From Shewanella eurypsychrophilus (GTDB lineage Bacteria > Pseudomonadota > Gammaproteobacteria > Enterobacterales > Shewanellaceae), in assembly GCF_007004545.3 (NCBI RefSeq), contig NZ_CP045503.2:2574501-2638500 (forward strand): DNA of 64,000 nt. The letters run 5' to 3'. The position numbers were made by a program, and so were the translations under genes. Positions 59,839 through 64,000 of this stretch are shown piece after piece. The stretch's first letter is position 1, and each line of letters begins with the position of its first letter. The notes under the pieces were generated by a model. The model was not told where the DNA came from and did not search any database. It saw only the letters and a list, made by a program, of their open reading frames with translations.

Positions 59839-60442
59839 CTTTTGACAGAAACACTTTATTAAAACAATAGATGCTTATAAAAATAAGCATCCCACTGATG
59901 ACTCCGACTAAGTGGGCTTCGGTTGCGACTCTAGCACCGATCATTTCAGTGACTTGTTCACCAGCACCATAAACTCGCTCGTAACTCACTTTAATGACCA
60001 CTCCTAACAGTAAAAGGTAGCCAGACTTTAACCCAATAGTGATATCTTTTAGTGCCCCATAGGTAAATAAGCCATGCAACATACCGCTTAAACCAACATA
60101 GCCAATTAAACTAGGAAAGAAAAAATAAAGACCAAGTCCCTGTGCAATACAGCAAAGAATAAAAATGACACTGAAATGCATCTGCTTATAATGGTTCTGA
60201 TGCAGTAAAGCGATGACCCATAAGCCAGCGAGATTCATTGCTAAATGCCAAGCATTTGTATGGAGCAGGTTACCGGTCAATAAACGCCAATAATCGCCTT
60301 GAGCAATTTCATCTCTTCTAAAAGCCAAAACGTTATCCACTCCTGCAAAATAAAGCAGTGAACAAGCTAAAGTGACCATAAAAATAATGCTGTAAATGGA
60401 GCCTAGCCAACGTTGAAGATGGCTAGTTGTTGTTTCCGTCAT
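59831..60442 (-). CDS. rrtA: Rhombosortase (rhomboid-type intramembrane protease)
   Basis: 203 residues with six or seven membrane helices. Rhombosortases are a rhomboid branch that cuts proteins carrying a GlyGly-CTERM tail, a surface-sorting signal in Shewanella and Vibrio. Catalytic Ser119 in GLSGMLHG and His177 in EAHLVG are present, along with [20 protein letters not shown]. No protein in this window ends in a GlyGly-CTERM tail. Start and queC stop overlap by four bases (ATGA). Confidence 0.85.
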   Translation of the reverse strand: MTETTTSHLQRWLGSIYSIIFMVTLACSLLYFAGVDNVLAFRRDEIAQGDYWRLLTGNLLHTNAWHLAMNLAGLWVIALLHQNHYKQMHFSVIFILCCIAQGLGLYFFFPSLIGYVGLSGMLHGLFTYGALKDITIGLKSGYLLLLGVVIKVSYERVYGAGEQVTEMIGARVATEAHLVGVISGMLIFISIYCFNKVFLSKVK

Positions 60443-61134
60443 GAATGTTTGCTTGATTTAGCACTTAGTGCTAACTGTACCTGCTTTTTATCGCTTAGAT
60501 AATCATCTAGGCCTCGTTGCCTGAGTAAACATGCTGGGCAAGTTTTACAACCGGTACCTATGATCCCGTTATAGCAAGTTAAGGTTTCATCGCGGATAAG
60601 CTCGAGGCTGTTATATTTGTCCGCTAGGGCCCATGTCTCCGCTTTGTTCAACCACATTAAAGGTGTGAGCAGTTCAAGAGGACGATCCATACCTTGTACT
60701 AATGCTGAAGCCATCGCTTCTACAAAGTCATTGCGGCAATCAGGGTAACCTGAAAAATCAGTTTCACACACACCGGTGATCACTGCTTCTGCACCCAGTT
60801 GATAGGCAAAAATACCCGCTAAGGTTAAAAATAAGATATTACGACCAGGAACAAAAGTATTCGGTAAACCATTGTCCATCAGCTCGTTTGAAACTTGAAT
60901 AGAATCTCGGGTCAGTGCAGAAATAGCAAGTTCATTCAGCATAGTGACATCGAGGACCTTATGGCTGCTAAGACCTAACTGAGTCCCAAGCTGTTTGGCT
61001 ACTTCGATCTCTTGGCGATGACGTTGGCCGTAATCGAAAGTGATCCCATGTACCTCATCATAATGTTCTAAGGCTTGAATTAGACAGGTTGTAGAATCTT
61101 GCCCACCACTAAATACGACGACTGCTTTTGACAT
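60439..61134 (-). CDS. queC: 7-cyano-7-deazaguanine synthase QueC
   Basis: Makes preQ0 for queuosine from 7-carboxy-7-deazaguanine and ammonia with ATP. 231 residues from ATG 61134 (GTG 61143 is an alternative). The PP-loop SGGQDS is at about 9-14, the zinc cysteines are in [20 protein letters not shown], and [11 protein letters not shown] and [12 protein letters not shown] are family marks. It is divergent from queE, the preceding enzyme of the pathway. Confidence 0.97.
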   Translation of the reverse strand: MSKAVVVFSGGQDSTTCLIQALEHYDEVHGITFDYGQRHRQEIEVAKQLGTQLGLSSHKVLDVTMLNELAISALTRDSIQVSNELMDNGLPNTFVPGRNILFLTLAGIFAYQLGAEAVITGVCETDFSGYPDCRNDFVEAMASALVQGMDRPLELLTPLMWLNKAETWALADKYNSLELIRDETLTCYNGIIGTGCKTCPACLLRQRGLDDYLSDKKQVQLALSAKSSKHS

Positions 61135-61303
61135 ATTAACCACTAAAATAATTGAATTACCGCTATTTTAACTGACACAAACCCGCTTGTATAATATGAC
61201 GTAAATAAGGCTTAGGTAGTTGCCACTTTTTTAGGCTAGATACAAAGCTTGCTTGTCATTAAAAAATACACTATAAATGCCGACCACAGTTTTGAGGAAG
61301 CCC

Positions 61304-61972
61304 ATGAAATATCCAGTTAACGAAGTTTTTGAAACCATTCAAGGGGAGGGCGTCTACACAGGTGTTCCCGCAATTTTTGTCAGACTTCAAGGCTGCCCCG
61401 TAGGCTGTTCATGGTGTGATACCAAACATACATGGGATTTACTTGAAGAAAATCGCGTCTCACCTGAGCTGGTGATACAGGTTGACGGAGTACAAGGTCG
61501 ATGGTCGCAGTTAACTGCTATCGAATTAATTGGATTCTTTAAGAGCAAAGGGTTTAACGCCAAACATGTAGTGATCACCGGCGGCGAGCCATGTATTCAT
61601 AACCTCATTGAACTTACTGAGTCGTTAAATGATGCCGGCTTTGACACGCAAATTGAAACCAGTGGTACTTTTGAAGTGCATTGTTCTGAGCGTACTTGGG
61701 TGACGGTTTCTCCTAAAGTAAATATGAAAGCTGGAATGTCAGTGCTGACTCAAGCACTGATAAGAGCCAACGAGATAAAGCATCCCGTAGCTACCGAACG
61801 ACATATTGAAGACTTAGATGAGTTGTTGATAGGCATCGCAGTAGAGAATAAAACCATCTGCTTACAGCCAATTAGTCAAAAGGCGAGAGCGACTGAGCTT
61901 GCCATGCAAACCTGTATTGAACGCAACTGGCGTTTATCGATACAGACTCATAAATACCTTAATATCGATTAA
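61304..61972 (+). CDS. queE: 7-carboxy-7-deazaguanine synthase QueE
   Basis: Radical SAM enzyme of queuosine synthesis. 222 residues. ATG 61304 is chosen over 61277 because [16 protein letters not shown] is the normal N-terminus and GAGGAA precedes it. The cluster cysteines are C31, C35 and C38 in [33 protein letters not shown] and ETSGTFEVH follow. It is divergent from queC with about 170 bases between, so they may share a control region. Confidence 0.96.
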   Translation: MKYPVNEVFETIQGEGVYTGVPAIFVRLQGCPVGCSWCDTKHTWDLLEENRVSPELVIQVDGVQGRWSQLTAIELIGFFKSKGFNAKHVVITGGEPCIHNLIELTESLNDAGFDTQIETSGTFEVHCSERTWVTVSPKVNMKAGMSVLTQALIRANEIKHPVATERHIEDLDELLIGIAVENKTICLQPISQKARATELAMQTCIERNWRLSIQTHKYLNID

Positions 61973-61979
61973 TGCATGT

Positions 61980-62021
61980 TTGCAGGATATGTTTAGCCAA
62001 AAAACTAAACATATCCTGCAA
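61980..62021. other. Long perfect hairpin between queE and the PLP-enzyme gene
   Basis: TTGCAGGATATGTTTAG at 61980-61996 is matched by a perfect 17-base complement at 62005-62021 with loop CCAAAAAA. No T-tract follows on either strand. It lies between convergent genes. Confidence 0.7.
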
Positions 62022-62030
62022 GAATTATCT

Positions 62031-63095
62031 TTACACTTTCAAATGGCCTGATTGGCTGAACTCATTTAATTGCTGTTCATATTCTGAGTAATCACCAATA
62101 TTCTCCGCAATCCATTTCGGATCATAATACGTATCCAAGTAACGATCGCCAGAGTCACATAAAAGAGTGACCAGTGAGCCCGTTTCACCGTTTTTATGCA
62201 TCCGTTCTGCAATTTGCAGCACACCGTATAAGTTCGTACCAGTAGATGCGCCTGCTTTACGACCAATCAGTTTTTCTAGCCAATAAATAGTCGCTACTGA
62301 CGCGCAATCGGGGATCTGTTCCATATGGTCAATCACACCAGGGATAAATGACGGCTCCGCTCGGGGACGACCTATGCCCTCAATTTTACTACCATGTGGT
62401 GAAGTAATCGTGTTGTCGCCACTAGTGTAATAGTCGTAAAAAACGGAATGCTCTGGATCGACCACACAGAGTTGAGTGTCTAGTTGCTGATATCGAATAT
62501 AGCGACCGATCGTTGCGGATGTCCCACCAGTCCCAGGACTCATTACAATCCATTTAGGGATAGGGTGAGCTTCTCTACTCATCTGCTCAAAAATCGAGTT
62601 GGCAATATTATTATTGCCTCGCCAATCTGTAGCACGTTCAGCATAAGTGAATTGGTCCATATAATGACCGTCCAATTGAGCTGCTAACCGTTCAGAACCT
62701 GCATAGATCTCGCTTGAGTGGTCAACAAAGTGGCATCGTCCGCCATAAAACTCTATTTGCTGTACTTTCTTCTTTGCCGTCGTACGCGGCATAACAGCGA
62801 TAAAGGGTAATCCTAATAAACGGGCAAAATAAGCTTCAGAAACAGCTGTGCTCCCTGAAGAGGACTCAATGACCGTCGTTCCCTCCTTGATCCAACCGTT
62901 GCAAAGTGCGTAAAGGAATAGCGAACGGGCTAATCGATGTTTCAGGCTACCTGTTGGGTGGGTACTTTCATCTTTCAAATAGATATCAATGCCCGAAAGA
63001 GATGGAATGTCTAATTTAATGAGATGAGTATCTGCACTTCGCTGATAATCTGCTTCGATTTTAGCAATAGCTTGATTTACCCAGGAATTTTTCAT
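62031..63095 (-). CDS. PLP-dependent cysteine synthase family protein (probable cysteine desulfhydrase-like)
   Basis: 354 residues, tryptophan-synthase-beta fold. Lys52 in [12 protein letters not shown] is the PLP-binding lysine; [18 protein letters not shown] binds the cofactor phosphate, then [19 protein letters not shown] and [16 protein letters not shown]. It belongs to the cysteine synthase/cystathionine beta-synthase group but differs from CysK and CysM; relatives have been described as cysteine-degrading or lyase enzymes. The ATG 63095 has AGAGG six bases before. The open frame extends further upstream into a tRNA-Tyr gene, but that part is not coding. Confidence 0.85.
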   Translation of the reverse strand: MKNSWVNQAIAKIEADYQRSADTHLIKLDIPSLSGIDIYLKDESTHPTGSLKHRLARSLFLYALCNGWIKEGTTVIESSSGSTAVSEAYFARLLGLPFIAVMPRTTAKKKVQQIEFYGGRCHFVDHSSEIYAGSERLAAQLDGHYMDQFTYAERATDWRGNNNIANSIFEQMSREAHPIPKWIVMSPGTGGTSATIGRYIRYQQLDTQLCVVDPEHSVFYDYYTSGDNTITSPHGSKIEGIGRPRAEPSFIPGVIDHMEQIPDCASVATIYWLEKLIGRKAGASTGTNLYGVLQIAERMHKNGETGSLVTLLCDSGDRYLDTYYDPKWIAENIGDYSEYEQQLNEFSQSGHLKV

Positions 63096-63292
63096 GATGC
63101 CTCTAGGATGTATATCTAATTGAAGTAGATAATAACGAAATTGATTTAGTCGTGGAAGCGAGAGAGGTAAATATCTTGAGCTAGAGAGTCTATCTAGAGA
63201 GGAATTAATTACTTGTAGTAACTTGTAACTGCAAATAGTGTATTTGAGAGCGCCTGGATAGGCTAGAAAACGAAGGTTTATCTGAAAGAAAG

Positions 63293-63377
63293 TGGTGGAG
63301 GGAGAAGGATTCGAACCTTCGAAGGCTGAGCCGTCAGATTTACAGTCTGATCCCTTTGGCCACTCGGGAACCCCTCC
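63293..63377 (-). tRNA. tRNA-Tyr (GTA), last copy in the transcript
   Basis: 85 bases with a long variable arm and encoded CCA. The anticodon loop CTGTAAA gives GTA. One of four tandem copies, all alike by eye. Confidence 0.98.
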
Positions 63378-63429
63378 ACATTTTCTCTTTATACGCATAC
63401 TCCATCATTAAGGTGAAGTATGATTTTAC

Positions 63430-63460
63430 AAAACTTAAAACTTAAAACTTAAAACTTAAA
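63430..63460. repeat. AAAACTT heptamer repeat, short array
   Basis: About four copies of AAAACTT between the last and third tRNA-Tyr genes. The spacer before it is almost the same as that before the longer array. Confidence 0.9.
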
Positions 63461-63462
63461 GA

Positions 63463-63547
63463 TGGTGGAGGGAGAAGGATTCGAACCTTCGAAGGCTGAG
63501 CCGTCAGATTTACAGTCTGATCCCTTTGGCCACTCGGGAACCCCTCC
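63463..63547 (-). tRNA. tRNA-Tyr (GTA), third in the transcript
   Basis: 85 bases, same as the other copies; anticodon GTA. The downstream spacer (63548-63599) matches that of the next copy over most of its length. Confidence 0.98.
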
Positions 63548-63598
63548 ACATTTTCTCTTTATACGCATACTTCATCATTAAGATGGGGTACGATTTTA

Positions 63599-63692
63599 CA
63601 AAACTTAAAACTTAAAACTTAAAACTTAAAACTTAAAACTTAAAACTTAAAACTTAAAACTTAAAACTTAAAACTTAAAACTTAAAACTTAA
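63599..63692. repeat. AAAACTT heptamer repeat, long array
   Basis: About 13 copies of AAAACTT in 94 bases, period seven, between two tRNA-Tyr genes. It differs from the neighbouring array mainly by copy number. Confidence 0.95.
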
Positions 63693-63695
63693 AGA

Positions 63696-63780
63696 TGGTG
63701 GAGGGAGAAGGATTCGAACCTTCGAAGGCTGAGCCGTCAGATTTACAGTCTGATCCCTTTGGCCACTCGGGAACCCCTCC
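63696..63780 (-). tRNA. tRNA-Tyr (GTA), second in the transcript
   Basis: 85 bases, anticodon GTA, CCA encoded. The spacer that separates it from the first copy (63781-63863) is unrelated to the heptamer spacers. Confidence 0.98.
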
Positions 63781-63863
63781 GGATATCTTTAATCTACTAC
63801 TTCTATCATTTACTGCTTTCTTTCTTTTACTACTAACTTTACCAATATCTCTATCAGTGCAAA

Positions 63864-63948
63864 TGGTGGAGGGAGAAGGATTCGAACCTTCGAAGGCTGA
63901 GCCGTCAGATTTACAGTCTGATCCCTTTGGCCACTCGGGAACCCCTCC
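63864..63948 (-). tRNA. tRNA-Tyr (GTA), first in the transcript
   Basis: 85 bases, anticodon GTA. Its 5' end lies about 15 bases after the predicted -10 box at 63964-63969, so the precursor leader is short. Confidence 0.98.
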
Positions 63949-63963
63949 TCAATTGCGGCGGCA

Positions 63964-63992
63964 ATAGTAGTCAGAATTTCTTTCAGTGTAAA
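63964..63992 (-). promoter_or_regulatory. Promoter of the tRNA-Tyr array
   Basis: Minus strand -35 TTTACA (63987-63992), 17-base spacer, -10 TACTAT (63964-63969), then TGCCGCCGC, a GC-rich discriminator like that of the tRNA-Asn promoter. Confidence 0.75.
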
Positions 63993-64000
63993 GACCAATT

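Noticed and set aside
63096..63398. N-terminal extension of the PLP enzyme containing [16 protein letters not shown]
   Set aside because: This part is translated from a tRNA-Tyr gene; the real start at 63095 has a ribosome site and a normal N-terminus.
63695..63967. Plus-strand open frame with repeated [20 protein letters not shown] peptide
   Set aside because: It is the reverse strand of two tRNA-Tyr genes, a well-known false protein prediction.

Overview
This window is a chromosomal segment of a gamma-proteobacterium, most likely a marine Shewanella. The reasons are the gene set and order (yebC-ruvC-ruvA-ruvB, rnfABCDGE-nth, thiC-thiDE-thiF-thiS-thiG-thiH, cmoAB, uvrB, a rhombosortase, a GGDEF protein with periplasmic solute-binding domains, a large TonB-dependent receptor), the moderately low G+C, and the tandem tRNA-Asn and tRNA-Tyr arrays. 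The species cannot be fixed from sequence reading alone. No insertion sequence, prophage, integrase or CRISPR array was seen; it reads as core genome with a few accessory islands. Layout. 1-11.6 kb holds mixed housekeeping genes: a partial fadE with FadR-like and PsrA-like operators, a YafJ-type amidotransferase, a DUF3108 protein, an alkyltransferase-like DNA repair protein, a POT-like transporter, a second-type peptide deformylase, an orphan sensor kinase, a DTW-domain protein, a HlyIII/TrhA membrane protein and an unrecognised membrane-anchored protein. 11.67-18.5 kb is the thiamine operon, controlled by a TPP riboswitch and making both the pyrimidine (ThiC, ThiD) and thiazole (ThiF, ThiS, ThiG, ThiH) halves, joined by ThiE. 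18.7-20.2 kb is a SprA-like putative metalloprotease with a small partner gene. From 29.0 kb down to 21.15 kb on the minus strand run cmoA-cmoB and then a tightly packed envelope operon: a retropepsin-like lipoprotein, an inactive transglutaminase fused to seven membrane helices, an ATP-grasp peptide-ligase-like enzyme, an M3-peptidase-like protein that has lost its HExxH zinc site, and a secreted protein of unknown function. This is the best candidate in the window for an undescribed system: the parts suggest making, cutting and sensing a peptide or amide modification at the cell envelope. 29-37 kb carries a receptor-like GGDEF protein with a degenerate active site, aspS, yebC and ruvCAB. 37-43 kb is a chaperone-usher-like surface locus with two DUF4402-like subunits, a PapD-like chaperone, an unusual 1,024-residue usher-like protein with an N-terminal hydrophobic helix, and a divergent secreted gene. 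43-46 kb is a TonB-dependent receptor preceded by a CRP-type palindrome. 46-54 kb holds gloA, a 27-codon membrane microprotein candidate, nth and the whole rnf operon, whose RnfC has a tail of seven [15 protein letters not shown] repeats. 54-64 kb holds a CsrD-like degenerate GGDEF-EAL protein, six tRNA-Asn genes with a strong promoter, a 1 kb regulatory gap with DnaA boxes, uvrB, rhombosortase, queC, queE, a cysteine-synthase-fold PLP enzyme and four tRNA-Tyr genes separated by AAAACTT heptamer repeats.
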